Shown one piece after another: positions 41,226-59,855 of a stretch of 64,000 nt of DNA. Where the stretch lies: contig JAYKAV010000012.1 in the NCBI GenBank assembly GCA_035582835.1, forward strand, positions 2,321,877 through 2,385,876, read 5' to 3'. The notes below the pieces were generated by a model. The model searched no databases and had not been told where the DNA came from. It worked only from the letters and a program-made list of their open reading frames with translations. Source of the stretch: Phoebastria nigripes. Taxonomy: Eukaryota > Chordata > Aves > Procellariiformes > Diomedeidae. The first letter of the stretch is position 1; every line of letters begins with the position of its first letter. The position numbers and the translations under genes are program-made.

Positions 41226-42267
41226 GAGGATAAGGAAGCTATTAGCAATATCCTGTCTTTTTTTCACTAGCAGTCAAGATGGCTTGTACTATGAAGCCGT
41301 ATGTTAGGGAAAGAAAAATAATGAGAAACAAAAGATGTAGCAAATAAAAGAGCCTGAGGATATCAGAATATTATTTATAATTTGACTACAAAAAGTGATC
41401 TAGTGCATTAATAGATTAGCAAAGTGCAATTTACTATGGAAAGAAAAATAGTTTTCAAAATGCTATCAAAATTCCTCATCTCAGGAAAAAATAAATTGTC
41501 TGAGATGTTTCAAGCAACTTAATGGCAGATGGCCAATATCTAAAGCATTTTTTTAAACAAATGCCAGGAGCCATGGTGTGCGTGATTCACTTTTTATGAG
41601 AACAGCTTTATGGTATTCATTAGGATGAATATCTATTGGACTTGAGGGTGTCAGAAGACCTTAACTGTTCACAGTGCCATATAAATCATGTCAGGAAGAG
41701 GGGCTAAATTTAGACTGATTCCCACTGACGGTGCTGAGGGCTGTGAGTGCAGAAGGTGCTCCATCTCCAGCACTGATCAAGGTTCGGGATGGCAGGTTTA
41801 TACAAACAATGCAAGGGCGAAACCGAAGCTCCATCAGAAAGCTGCCCGGTGTTCGCAGGCAGCAGCAGCAGGGCTGCACTGTCGGCTGCTCCCCGCTCTT
41901 CTCAGCACCCTCTTCCTACTCGTGATAAGGCTTGTGGATATCACTGCATCTGGATCCTACAGCAAATATCAAGAATTCCTCAGAAAAAGCAGGTTTAGGA
42001 GGGTCCAAACCATCCACAGCACATTTTTCATTTGTCCAAGAATCTGCAGCTTGAAAAACCTTCTCTCTTGTTGCGGGTGTGCTCAACATGAGCATACCTT
42101 GAAGCGCCTTTCCAGAGCTACACCGGGGCTGAGCGGTGCAGTCAGCTCCGTTTAGTTATCAGTCAATCTTCTGTGCATCAAGATGAATTTTTTCTGCAGC
42201 TGTGCTTCAGAAAGGTGGGGGAACCTTATTATCTCCGTGCATAATGCAAAGACAAGTTGACTGACTT

Positions 42268-42330
42268 GTAAGCTCTGTGGTTGAGCAGCTAAGACTCTGG
42301 AGGTCCAGGCTTTGTGGCTATCCCTCTTAC
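42268..42330 (+). repeat. probable MIR-type SINE, 5' part
   Basis: GTAAGCTCTGTGGTTGAGCA, then GCTAAGACTCTGGAGGTCCA and GGCTTTGTGGCTATCC resemble the MIR start 'cagtggttagagc..ggactctggagacctgggtt'. It is short and diverged, so the call is modest. Confidence 0.4.
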
Positions 42331-42354
42331 TATTTTTTTTTACAGAACGAGTTT

Positions 42355-42372
42355 AAAAAAAAAAAAAAAAAA
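42355..42372 (+). repeat. poly(A) run
   Basis: About 18 A bases, followed by G/T homopolymer-rich sequence to about 42400. Simple sequence. Confidence 0.9.
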
Positions 42373-43381
42373 GCAGTTTTTTGGGGGGTTTTGTTTTTTC
42401 CAAATCTTGGCCAACGATATTAGATCTTTCTACCCGACCAAGTCCTTTAGTTAATGCCCACTCTCGTCATCTATAAGAAGTCCTGCTTAGGCAGTAGTCC
42501 TAAACTGTAGTCTAGTCCTAAGCAGTGGGTAGTCAAGATGCTGACATACAGAAATACTTAACATAAGGCTGGCTGTCATGAATCCTGTATACAAATTGTA
42601 AAATAATTTGCTTTAGGACAAATGCTCAGCTCGGATACCCTTTCTCAGCTGCCACTGGACACAGCAGGGTTTACATGCCTGTGACTGAGGGTGGATTTTT
42701 GCCCGGGATTTTGTGGTGTGTGACTGATGACATAGGCAGGAGCAAAAAAGCTTTTGGTTAGCTCTTGTTACAGAGATTGCTCTGTGCATTTTCTCCTCCA
42801 GGCTCTGAGGTATGAAATGTGTGTTAATGCATGTGTGTGAAGGTATATAATATTTCAGTGCTGAAAGGGTCAAGACTGAAATTTATCTTCTTTTGCTTGC
42901 CCTGCAGGCTACGAATAAGGTTAAAGGGCAGACCAGGATGGGAAATTTATCTTCTCAATTACATCCCCTGCTCTGATGCAGGTAAATAAGTGGTCTAGGT
43001 AGTTGTTTTCCTGCTTTGCTAGTATGGCCTGCCTCTTCCTCCCTTCTTTCTCAGGACACCTACATAATGTTTCCTTGCTGGTGAGTGGCTGATCTGTATT
43101 TTTGTAACATGTTTCCATTGACAACTTCTGCTTTTTTTTTTTTTTTCCTTTCTGATGGTGATTGTCTTTCAAGTTGTCCATGATCTTGGTTATAGGCTCC
43201 CTCTCAAATTGCAATGTTCAAGGGGGAAAAAAAATCCAAGACACATTGCATGAATGAAACAATATGGTCTCCAATAAACTGCTTTTTGCCAAGTCCAGCT
43301 CATCTTTGGGTGACTCCTCTAACTTCTCTGGGCCAATACAGCTATAGCTGTAGATCAGAGACACTAAGACTTATGTGAGGA

Positions 43382-43465
43382 TGCATGGTTAGCCAATGTT
43401 TGACTTAAATTTGAAACTCAGGGTTTCAGTTCTCTGTTCTTTTACTAGATTGCATTGCATCTTAT
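43382..43465 (-). repeat. MIR-type SINE fragment, reverse orientation
   Basis: TTGAAACTCAGGGTTTCAGT, then TCTCTGTTCTTTTACTAGAT and TGCATTGCATCTTA follow the reversed MIR start 'ttcgaactcagg.ctcctgactc..tgtgctcttaccactagacca.gctgcctc'. The order and spacing of these phrases support the call. Confidence 0.62.
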
Positions 43466-46400
43466 TTTGTAAATACTTCAACGATCTTCAGACTGCCTAA
43501 ACATATCAATGCTAACACCCATGAGCAAGAAAAGTCGACTTTTTTTTCTGAAAAATGTGAAGCGCACAAGTTTAGGAGCAAACGAACCATGTTATGCACT
43601 AGCTTGCAAGTTGACTGGCTATGTACAACTCTCTCTAAACAAAGTATTTTCCATATAATACCAAATTGTCCAAGTATGCATTGTAGCTTAATGATCTCTA
43701 TGCTTTCATTTCAAAAAGTTAATCTCATTTAGCGTCATAGTACTTCAAAATATATATACCTGAAATTCCTAAAAGAACTCTGCAATGGTTGGTTCAACCA
43801 ACATTAAACCAACCTTGAAGAGTTTATAAGGTAAACCAGTTTTATGGATTTCTAAACTCTTTCAGAAATACATTTCTTGGGATCACTTGTATTTCTAGAT
43901 TGCCAAGGTGATTTGCCAACAAAACCCCGTGATTCAATGACTGTCTTCTTGCTATTCACATACATATTCCTCTATTTGCAAACTGCATTTTTACCCAAGT
44001 GCTCAAATATAAAGATAGCTCCAATTTAGGCCTTCTAGTCTTTAAAAAGTGCTTCTTCTATACATCTGCTTGATCACTGGCTTCACTGGCAATTATTGCT
44101 ACAGGAAGCTTTCTTCATTTGCACGTTAGCAATATAAAGCTGTGAAGTGTCTGTGATTTACATCAGTGTCGGCTAGCCTGGTGCCGATTTTTTTAATGAC
44201 TGTAGTACTTCAGCATTGGAATATAAATAAGACCTATTACATATGTTTTAATAGGAATGTTGAATGCACAGAAAACATCTCAGATAAGAAAATTAGGTCA
44301 GTTTTCTAATCTAAAATCTATTCCCTTAGATACGCATACACACCTGAGAACAGAAACTGTTATGGTGGGTTGAATCGGTGTAATTGAGGAAAAAAAATCA
44401 TTGTCTGGCAGATGGAAGTGGATGTAGTGTCACAAAACTCATTGNATCAAGGCTTTCTGTAAACTGCTGAATTATTATTATTATGATGATGATCCTTACC
44501 ATGTAATATTGTTATTTCTGGTATTGGAATAACAAATTTTCAGTAGGACTGTCTGCTGCGCTATGCTCCTTTTGGTTTTTACTTTAATACTTGTGAGTGA
44601 AGACTAGTTACAGTACAGGAATTTTTTTTGCTCTCCTAGATGAGGAATACGTTGTAAGGCATTGTGAGAGCCTGGTTTCCAAAGTCTGATTAGAGAGTAT
44701 TAGCTGATTAGGCATAGTTGAAGCTGACTACATCTACTTTCTGTGGGTTTTGGTGGTGTTACTAGAGTCACTCAGTACAGCTGTATCTCTGTTTGTGTCT
44801 GTGTATCTACTGTTGCAGATGTCTGACTGTGGGTCAAGTATATACCAACTTAAGAAAAAAAGCATTTCTAGTTAAAAAAGGCTTCCCTGCTTGTTATTGG
44901 CATAGAACAATTGGTCTGATTTCCAAATTTGTTGTGCAGTATGAAGTTATCTCTCTTCATCAGAGTTGCAGGAGCCTTTAGAGCTGTGCTGACACTGAAG
45001 GTTGCAGAGAAGATTGAGGAGGGGTTTCTTTAGCCATTAGAAATAAGGCAGAAATGGCATGCCCCAGCATTAGGAAGGTGGGTGCTCTGCCCTTCCTGGG
45101 CTGTGCTGCTGCCCTGACCCTGCCAGCTCGCCGTAGCCTGAAGGAGATGATGTTTAGGCTGAAATTTTATCCTAGCACAGAAGGATGTTCTTGTGTGGTT
45201 AGCAGTAGAAACTTGAAAGTTCATCTGCTTTCCCCAAGAAAATCCATGGGGATTGGATTGATGGTCTTGAGATAAAGGCTTTTGTCTATAATGAGATCTT
45301 CTGAATTAGGATGGGCTGGATAGATGACTGTGACTACATAGCTGTATTATTGGATCTTACATTTCTTTGTAAAATGACAATACATGGATTATATTGCAGA
45401 GAGGCCTGATTGTCATACTCTGCTTGTTTAAATTACAATATTTACTCTAGCATATTGTTAGTTTTTCTCAAGCTCTAGTACTCAGCTACTTTCAAATAAA
45501 GAGCTAATTTGGAGAAGCCTTCAGACTTTACACCTCCTGTGTGTACAGTAGTGTCTATACCATGAGTGAATATCCGAGGAGTAATAGCTCTGATCTTATT
45601 TTGGAGAGCCCTGGACGTATGTACTTGTCTATGAAAGATGGATCCATTTGTTTTGTGCTCTTGTGCATGTTTCTGGAGTGCCACGAGTACAACCGTTGCA
45701 GCTGCACAGGCTGAGCTCTCTGCACTGTGTGTAGCTGGAGGAAGCTTCAGTGTCGTTATGAAATAGCATATATGGGCACTTACACAGTTATAGACTAATA
45801 ATTGTAGCTGTTGCATCACGGATGTCTCTTTGCTCACAGGCATCAGGTTTCTAATGNTGCTGAATATGCTGGAGATGGATGAAGAGTATATATTTTTCTG
45901 TCAGCACTTAACCAGCTGCTGAATTCTAACTTGTACAAATAATAGCTGCTTGTTTGATACTGTGAGCATTCTGCAATCTTTAAATTAAATCTCTTGTTAA
46001 TGATGACTATCACCGGGTTCTCAGCAGTACTATTATGTAAGTTCCTTTTGAAAATGTGTCTAATCCTTCAGAAACTGAACCAATGTCTGAATTCATCTAA
46101 GGTAAGCACCAGTGAAGTGGGATTTTGATGTCTGTCTGTCTGAATTATATGCCATAAGAATTGTCCTTGCAACACTAGTTATACATCATAACATATCCCC
46201 TACATTATGTGATGATCAACGACGTGTCCAGAAAAATCAACTGAAGGAGAGATGTTGAGAAAATGTAATGTGAAAAATGATGTTGTCAGCTCCTTTTCCA
46301 TACAAGGAGGTGTTAAGCATCGCCTTTACGGAGATGCAAAAAGTGTGACCAGGAGTTCTTAAACCTGCATTTCATTTCCATGTCGTCTGAAGGAGAGTGT

Positions 46401-47337
46401 ACAAGAGGACTTCTTTCTCTCTGTATTCTCACTACTTTGGATTTGGGGCTTTTTTTCCTCTCTTTGTTGCAGTATTTTTCTCTTGTGAAGATTTGCCTGA
46501 AGCAAGAGACCTAGCTGCTCAGTCTCTTAGGAATCACGATGATGAGCACTTGAGACTCTAGTAGGAAGTGAAGTTAAATTATTTGTCATCACCTTCAAAT
46601 AGATCTTTTGGAAGCAAAAAATGCTCATGTCAATAAATTGCTTTTGTGTTTCATCCTTCTCCTGACATCCCAGGGTACTCCATTTCAAAGCCATGGTACA
46701 AAAGTGCATTCTCTTGAAATCCTTTTGTGTGCGTGTGTCTTGGGTGTCAGCTACTTCATTGCTGAAGAAAATAAAGTTATTGTATGGCTCCTGAAGATCA
46801 CCAAGTTAAAAAAAAAAAAGCAGCAACCTTTAAAGAACAGGGGCACATGAGAAGAACAGAAGATTCACACATCACAGTGCAAATGGGGTTTATGTTTACC
46901 TTCTGTGCTTTTTGGTGTCTTATGACAGCATGGAGGGTTGCATGGTTTCTTGCTGCACCCAACACCTGAGTTCACCTGTTGGTTCTTTCTCTTGTACCAA
47001 GCTTCGCTCCCCTGAGACCCCCATGATGTCCTAACACNGCTGGGCTGGGGGTTCAAGACTGCCCTTTTGCCAGGAGGTGCTCGCAGCAGCGGTGTTGCTG
47101 CTTTTATCTGTAAGAAGCTAATGACTTCTGTGGGCTTCCTTCTCTTCCAGGAATAATTAATAATTGAATTTGTATACACCCAAATATAAAGGAGCTATTC
47201 CTGAAGCATGTGGTAAAACTTTCTGCTTGGCTTCTTCAGCTAAACCTAAGAGGGCAAAATATTTGCCACACTAATGTTGAAGCTGGAATTAAAATTGTGC
47301 CCATCACTTAGGTTTACCCCTGTCTGAAAATGGACTT

Positions 47338-47423
47338 TGGGCCTGATTTGCTGCTCACTGGGTTACTACAATGGTAGTTTGATGTAAACTAGAGGGAACA
47401 CTCTGTTCAGTCAGGCCCATTAA
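47338..47423. repeat. possible ancient CR1/L3-type LINE fragment
   Basis: GGGCCTGATTTGCTGCTCAC, then TGGGTTACTACAATGGTAGT and TTGATGTAAACTAGAGG recall the old amniote phrase 'gggcctgattctgctctcacttacact.gtgtaaatc'. It ends near AGTCAGGCCCATTA. Short and by eye. Confidence 0.45.
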
Positions 47424-48705
47424 TTTGGATATTTTTTATTTTATTTTTAGTGTTGAAGTCTGAAGACTATTTGACATATGTAAAATATGGCAATTGCTCT
47501 GCAGGTTCTTTGCTAGTTCAAATTTGGCCTAAACTACTAATTGCAATAGTCTCTTTAAAAGGTAACTCACGCTATGTTTATATGAAGGATAGCATACTCT
47601 TGTTTTAATTGTATAAATCCATGCATGTGTTCTGGGTGGGTAGTTACATTTGACTCCATACCTGGACTTCACTGCACACAAATTCTCAATGTTTAATACT
47701 CAACTAAATGGCTGTTTTCAGTAGAGGAAAGCATTCTTGTCACTGGAAATTCTATTAAGTTTTTCAAATCTATATTATTTTCATACTTGGACACTGTTAA
47801 CATTGCTCTCGTTTTTTTNAGTGGATTTTGCTCAGGTTCCTTTCACAGATATCTTCATTGTTAAAGGTTTTCCTTCTGCTGTGCATTTGGCCAGCCATGC
47901 TTCTGGAACTTAATATGCCTAATCAGTATTGTTTGTGTGCAGCATTTCAATCTCAGATTCGCTTCCCTTGGCGTGCATTTCTGTTGCACTGCTAATTTGG
48001 TTACATAGCTGAGCTGAAACCACTTAAAAGCATTTTCCTTGTCAGGGCCTGGAAATGTAATAAGGTCTGTAATCAATGAGAGGGGAGTGAAATAATGAAA
48101 AGGACAGTACGTGGATCTTCACAGTCTGGAAGCTCTCTTACCCTGCTGAGTTATTTGCAGGATTCCAATGTTTCCAGTGTAGTTGAGATTTAAAATTGAG
48201 GGGCTTTCATAGAGGGTATCTCAAACATAATTCCTAGGTTGAGTGGATCACACGTCAATGGTGCAGTTTGGTAATTAGGGAGAGAAACAAAAAAGGGGGA
48301 AAAGTGTAGATAATTAAATATGCTCATATAGGGGGATTATATCTTTGCTTATCTTCAAGCAAATCACTTGTGGACATACTTAGACATTCTTTGTGCTTGT
48401 AGAACTTCTGTAAGAAGGTGGTGATCTCTCTGTGCTTATTTGTAATTCTGGTCCACCACCTCTCCACTCAAAGAAGAAAAAGGATTGTTTGGGACTGATG
48501 GGTATTTGGTGATGTAGGTCAGTTCCTCTTTCGGGTGTCTAATCCTTCAATGAATCGAATCTAGAAAATATGCTGCTATAGTGCAGAAATCATAGAAAGT
48601 GGGATTTTTCCTAGAACTTGTTGACTTGTAACAAGTTAATTGAAGTCATTGGGTGTTAACTACACCCTCACTGTTGGATTGGGAGCCATATTGTTGGACT
48701 GTATA

Positions 48706-48890
48706 CAGTGTGTATATATACACACACACACTGCTTATGTACACAAAAGTGTGTATGTATTTTATATATATTTATAAATAAATCCTATATTTATATAAAT
48801 ATATTATTATAGTATGTTTAATAATTATACTTTACATATACATTTAATATTTAAATATTTGTATTTAATATATACATTTATTGAGAGAGA
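48706..48890 (+). repeat. AT-rich microsatellite-like tract
   Basis: GTGTATATATACACACACAC passes into long TA/TTA/ATT-rich sequence up to tttattgagagagag. It is imperfect simple sequence and explains the repeated ORFs read through it. Confidence 0.9.
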
Positions 48891-49727
48891 GAGCATGATG
48901 TATATGTATTTATAGAAAGAGCTGCCAGGACCAGAACTATGTAAACTTTCTAGATGAAGCCACCTTGAGGGTAGGAGAAGGGGNGAGACGTATGAGCAGA
49001 ATTTATTGCAAACTGTCTGGATCTCTTTGCCGAGTGTGACTTGCAGGAGGGGACTGCAGCTCCACTGTGCCTTTCTTTGATGAGCCGAAAACAAACTCGA
49101 AAAATTTTGCTCTTAGGCTGGCTAGAAAATGATTCAGCCTGATAGGCAGTGCCCCAAGGGAAGTCAGGCTGGAGAAGACCTGGGCTGCTCCCTGATGATG
49201 GCTTCCTTCAAGCCCAGTGCTGCCGTGGAGGGAGGAGGCTCGGGCTGGCTCTGGACAACAGGGTCTGGTGCCAGTAAAGCTGCCGTTCATTAGCGCAGGA
49301 GGGAGAGATGCAAACATGTTAGCTGAGCAGCAACAGGAAAATGGGCTTCTTGCCTCTCTTAAAAATCATTAGTTCTCACAGTCATTAACAACTGGATTTC
49401 CTTTCCTTATTGGTATCAACCGGCTAATTTAAATTCACTCATCCCTATTTCTAGTTAAGGATGTTAACAAAGGAATTTTCCCCACTTGTATCCTCCAACT
49501 GAGCATTTACTTTGGTTGAAGGTCTCTAAAATATTTGCAAGAGATGACTCTGAGGGCTGGTTTCTTGGAGCTCCTGGCAGTACCCAGACCTGCAGGTACT
49601 GCGGGAAGGTGATCAAGACNGATGTGAAGTTAGAAAGAAGTGTGATGCTGCAGGTGGAACAAGTGGGATGTGGTGTTGCCACCCTTGGAAAATAACAGAT
49701 TGCACTTCTGCTGCTTTCATCGATGCA

Positions 49728-49876
49728 GCTCAGAACACTTCACAAGCAGTAATTACGTTTCATGAAACCCTGGTGAGATAGGTAAGTATAATCACACATT
49801 TTGCAGCTGGACAGATTGAATCATGCAGGTGTTACTTGGCCAAGGTAAAACAAGAAGTTAGTGGACAATTTCAGGC
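49728..49876 (-). repeat. MIR-type SINE, reverse orientation, well kept
   Basis: The order is CTCAGAACACTTCACAAGCA, then AGTAATTACGTTTCATGAAA, then CCTGGTGAGATAGGTAAGTA, then ATTTTGCAGCTGGACAGATT and TTACTTGGCCAAGGTAAAAC. This is the reversed MIR series 'aagcactttacaaa..ttaatta..cctcac..ccc.gtgagataggtaagtat', 'attttacagatgagg' and 'gacttgcccaaggtcac'. It is one of the clearest old SINEs in the window. Confidence 0.8.
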
Positions 49877-50971
49877 GGGGGGGGGGGGTAAATCAAAGAT
49901 TCCTGATTCTGTTGTGCCTTGCTTTAAGCTCTGAAAATACTGTTTGGTTTGCTGCTTGATTGCAGAGGCACCCGGTTATCAGTTCACACAACCATAAAAG
50001 CAAGGCGGCCACCTTATTGCCTGGTTTTACAGTCACGCTGCCAGGTAACATTCATCTCAAGTCTGAGAGGGAGAGAGTGGTTAAGGCACGAGCCTACCAC
50101 ATAAAATATTTAGATTCACCTTCTTTGTCACTGCCATTGAGTTCTTTTGGCTCTTTGTGGTTTAATTTCTGTGTTCCAACTTTCCATCTGCAAAGTGCCT
50201 CCCTCCTCTCAGACTTTTTATGCCTTGGCCTGTCGGATGAGAGGATCTCTGAGGCAGAGGGTTTGCAGTTTCTAACGCGCTGGGAGCTGTGGCAGTCAAG
50301 GAATGACTTTCAAAGCGCTGCTTCCCCCCGTTGCAGTTGGGATGACATTAAGCATTTGGATTCCTTAAGTCCTTGCCTGCTAAAATATTTTAAAGGCAAT
50401 CAGTGGATTCTGAAGGACATTTCAGTCTCTGGAGGTTGGGGAGAAGGGGGGGGTGTAGTTAACGCAAACATACTGAGCTTCCCGAGGTGGCATTAATAGC
50501 AGGCATGTTCGCTCAATTCTCTGGAGCGCCCTTCGGTTGCATCTGAAGTGATTCTTTCTTCCCTCAGTCTGGCTCTGCCTTTCAATTAGAGACTGGGATT
50601 TGCAACAGAACAAAACATCAGACTTTAAAATACCAGCTGTGCTTTATTTTAAATGCTTTCTTCTTTCAAAGACATACTTTGGGAGCATACGGAGTCTGGT
50701 GTTTTCTCTCTCTAAGATGGTCCCTGTAGGTTAGAGTTTCAAGTTTGTGATTATGGTAGGATTTGTTTCTCCGGATTATGGTAGAATAACTTGCAAGAAG
50801 AAGTGCTGATGATTCTACTATCAAGAAAGAAGGTTTGGTTTTGGTTTAATTAGTAAAACCTTAATTCAAAATGTTTTACTGTATCGACTAAAACATGCAG
50901 TTCTTTAAATGTGCTCTGAGAGGATTCATTCGTATTTGATATCAGGAAAATAGTGTTCCTTACTGTCCTTC

Positions 50972-51001
50972 TGTGTGTGTGTGTATATGTACGTGTGTTT
51001 G
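50972..51001 (+). promoter_or_regulatory. GRM7: TG repeat in place of the polypyrimidine tract before exon 6
   Basis: CTGTGTGTGTGTGTATATGT then ACGTGTGTTTG runs to within 15 bases of the exon 6 acceptor (gacatgcag). The other four acceptors in this window have ordinary C/T-rich tracts. UG repeats in RNA are known binding sites for CELF proteins and TDP-43 and can weaken exon inclusion, as in CFTR. An effect here is inference. Confidence 0.6.
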
Positions 51002-51008
51002 TTTTTGA

Positions 51009-57629
<6,621 letters not shown>

Positions 57630-57935
57630 TAATGCTTTTTTTTTCTTGCATGTTACCTTCTTTTACTCTGTCCTGCAACCTTTTCTCTGTACCCTGAGTA
57701 CCAAAGCTCCTCAGACTAATAGAGACATTAGGTGATCATGCAAATTTTATTACTTCTGTGTGTCTGAAGTCCCTAGTTGCCAACTTGGAAAATGAAGCAG
57801 TAATGCGTTTTAGTTTGAAACCAATAGGCTTTCATTTGCAGATGCTCTTCAGTTTTTCTAGTTGTATTCTTCAGTTTTTCTAGTTTTAGGAAAGCTGAAA
57901 NTAAATGGTTTTTGAGTGACTCACTTTTCCGGTGT

Positions 57936-58086
57936 TACTTTTAAGCACGTAGCAAAGATATCCATATGAATGAGATGGCCTTTTTGTGATGACGCCTAAA
58001 GAAAAACAAGCACGTAAGAGTAAGTGATCAAAGACCCCCAAGATACTTTGATGTTTCCCAGGTGAAAAAAACACGACTGGTGGCTG
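57936..58086 (+). repeat. 151-bp direct repeat, copy 1
   Basis: The segment starts TACTTTTAAGCACGTAGC and ends CACGACTGGTGGCTG. It is repeated at 58684-58836 with three substitutions and one 2-bp indel, about 98% identical, in the same orientation with 597 bp between. It has no terminal inverted repeats, no tail and no similarity I recognise to a known element. It lacks matching flanking repeats, which suggests it is the older copy. Confidence 0.95.
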
Positions 58087-58137
58087 AGAAAGCCGGAGAC
58101 TCTTGTGTCAGCTTCGTCCGTACAAGGATGGTCTGGG

Positions 58138-58225
58138 ACAGGTCTCTGGAGATCTGGGTTCAGGCTTCCTGCTTGGCTTTGTGCAAGTTGCTTGAGCCTC
58201 AAATACATGAAGAAATAGTGCCTGT
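58138..58225 (+). repeat. MIR-type SINE fragment
   Basis: TCTGGAGATCTGGGTTCAGG, then CTTCCTGCTTGGCTTTGTGC and AAGTTGCTTGAGCCTC follow the MIR order 'gtctggagacctgggttc..atcc..gctctg..', 'gtgaccttgggcaagttacttaacctc'. It lies between the two copies of the 151-bp repeat. Confidence 0.65.
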
Positions 58226-58683
58226 TTAACCTTATAGTTATTTGACTCCTTGTAGATTGTTATTAAAGCACAAAGACAGTGTTTTCAGTTCAGTTTGACT
58301 GCTCTTCAGCAACAGAGCCTGAATAAAATCAAGGTATTCCTGAAGTGAAATGCCAGTTGCTACAAAAGGGTTTTCCTCTCTCAGTCAAGGTTCCCACATG
58401 AGGTTATACCAGCTCCCTCTCCTGGCATCGTCCATCCTTCCTGTGTTATGGCTCCTTCCCTGCCTCTGCTGCCAGATTTCCTTTGAAAATAGTGTGCAGG
58501 GTGAAAGGGAAGGCTGTGTGAGCATGGTCCAGTCCTGACACACACTCGAGAGGTGGCTGGGACGTACCTGGCACGCAGCGTCTGGTCACAGCAACTGTGG
58601 CTTGTGCCTCGGGTCTCTGCGTATGGACCCAGCGTAACGCTTGCTGCACTTGGGGGATGAGACCCATTAATTGCGGCGAGATC

Positions 58684-58836
58684 TACTTTTAAGCACGTAG
58701 CAAAGATATCCATATGAATGAGATGGCCTTTTTGTAATGACGCCTAAAGAAAAACAAGCACTTAAGAGTAAGTGATCAAAGACCCCCAAGATATACTTTG
58801 ATGTTTCCCAGATGAAAAAAACACGACTGGTGGCTG
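58684..58836 (+). repeat. 151-bp direct repeat, copy 2 (153 bp), with 7-bp flanking repeats
   Basis: Nearly identical to 57936-58086. It differs by one extra TA and three base changes. The 7-mer GAGATCT occurs at its left edge (58678-58684) and again just after it (58843-58849), which looks like a target-site duplication around a 158-bp inserted segment (58685-58842). This copy therefore looks like the new one. A chance 7-mer or an assembly duplication cannot be excluded. Confidence 0.92.
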
Positions 58837-59721
58837 TCGGGGGAGATCTGAGCTACCATTCCACCTGTGCAGCTCTTCAGCTGGGATGCAAGCCATGGGC
58901 TACCTAGGTAGATCAAAACACCATCATTTGGAGTGTAACCGAACGCAGGACCCTTTCTCTTTTTATTTTTAATGTTTTCATGTCTTCTGTTGAATGAAGT
59001 AATTAATGTGGATTACCAAGGGTCCAGTCTTCGAGACTGACCACAATATTTTGCTCGTCTTGAATTTTGGCTCATTTTGATTTGATGCCATTTCAGTGTT
59101 TTTCAACTTTTGATGTTCTATTTAAGGAAAACTGTATTAACTTGCAATTTGCAGTTCTTTTAGCAAAAATATTAATATTTTATTAAGTAAATCCTTCTTT
59201 ATATAAACTACACATCCTGATTCATTAAAATTTAAAGCTAAATTAATGGAGCTTGATTTGTATTCCTGTTGTTGTGTTAAATGTTTCCATAAAAAGCACG
59301 CTTTCCTCACCCTCATATCCTCACAGCTACAGGGTTATATCAGTAGTTGAGATTCTCTCAGTAACTTCTCTTCTACTCACTTAAGGGTCCTAGTTTCTCA
59401 CACAGGATTAGCATTGCTGTGATAGTTCCTGTTTGTATTTTCTTACAATAATAAAGAAAATTGTGGAGTTTAGAGAAGTCAAGGATACCCTAAAATAACC
59501 AACCAATATAATAGCTACTCTTAAATACATCCCAGAAAAAACTGCCAAAGGCTACAATTTGTCTTCAGTAATTATTGTGGAGTTAACACTTCAGGATATA
59601 TTTTCCCAATTCTTATTTCTTTAATACCGACACAACAGGGGAAACAAAAGAAAGGATGTTTGGTGAGAGTGCTAATTTTAATTTAGAAAATGCTGAAGTG
59701 ATGCTTTGTTTTCCAAGAGAC

Positions 59722-59855
59722 TTGTCATCTTGGGCAGTCTCATTTAGTTCTGTGTGTCTGAATTTCCTCAGTTACAAAAGAGAAAAGTTGTTCTGCCCTA
59801 TTATGCAGGCCGTAATGGTAAGGACACTCCAGATCTCAAAGGCGGTAGGTAAATA
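59722..59855 (+). repeat. MIR-type SINE fragment
   Basis: TTGTCATCTTGGGCAGTCTC, then ATTTAGTTCTGTGTGTCTGA and ATTTCCTCAGTTACAAAAGA match the MIR core 'cttgggcaagtcatttaacctctctgtgcctcagtttcctcatctgtaaaatg'. The tail CTCCAGATCTCAAAGGCGGT is more diverged. Confidence 0.7.

Noticed and set aside
41688..42155. 155-codon open frame in intron 5
   Set aside because: Overlapping frames of similar length exist in the other phases, typical of local G/C-richer sequence. No domain is seen.
48706..48890. Replication origin or scaffold attachment region
   Set aside because: AT-richness alone comes from simple repeat sequence here. Nothing more specific supports such a role.
49960..50496. 178-codon open frame on the plus strand just before exon 6
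   Set aside because: It has no similarity to the receptor, stops before exon 6 and has no domain. An alternative exon would need splice sites and RNA support that I cannot see.
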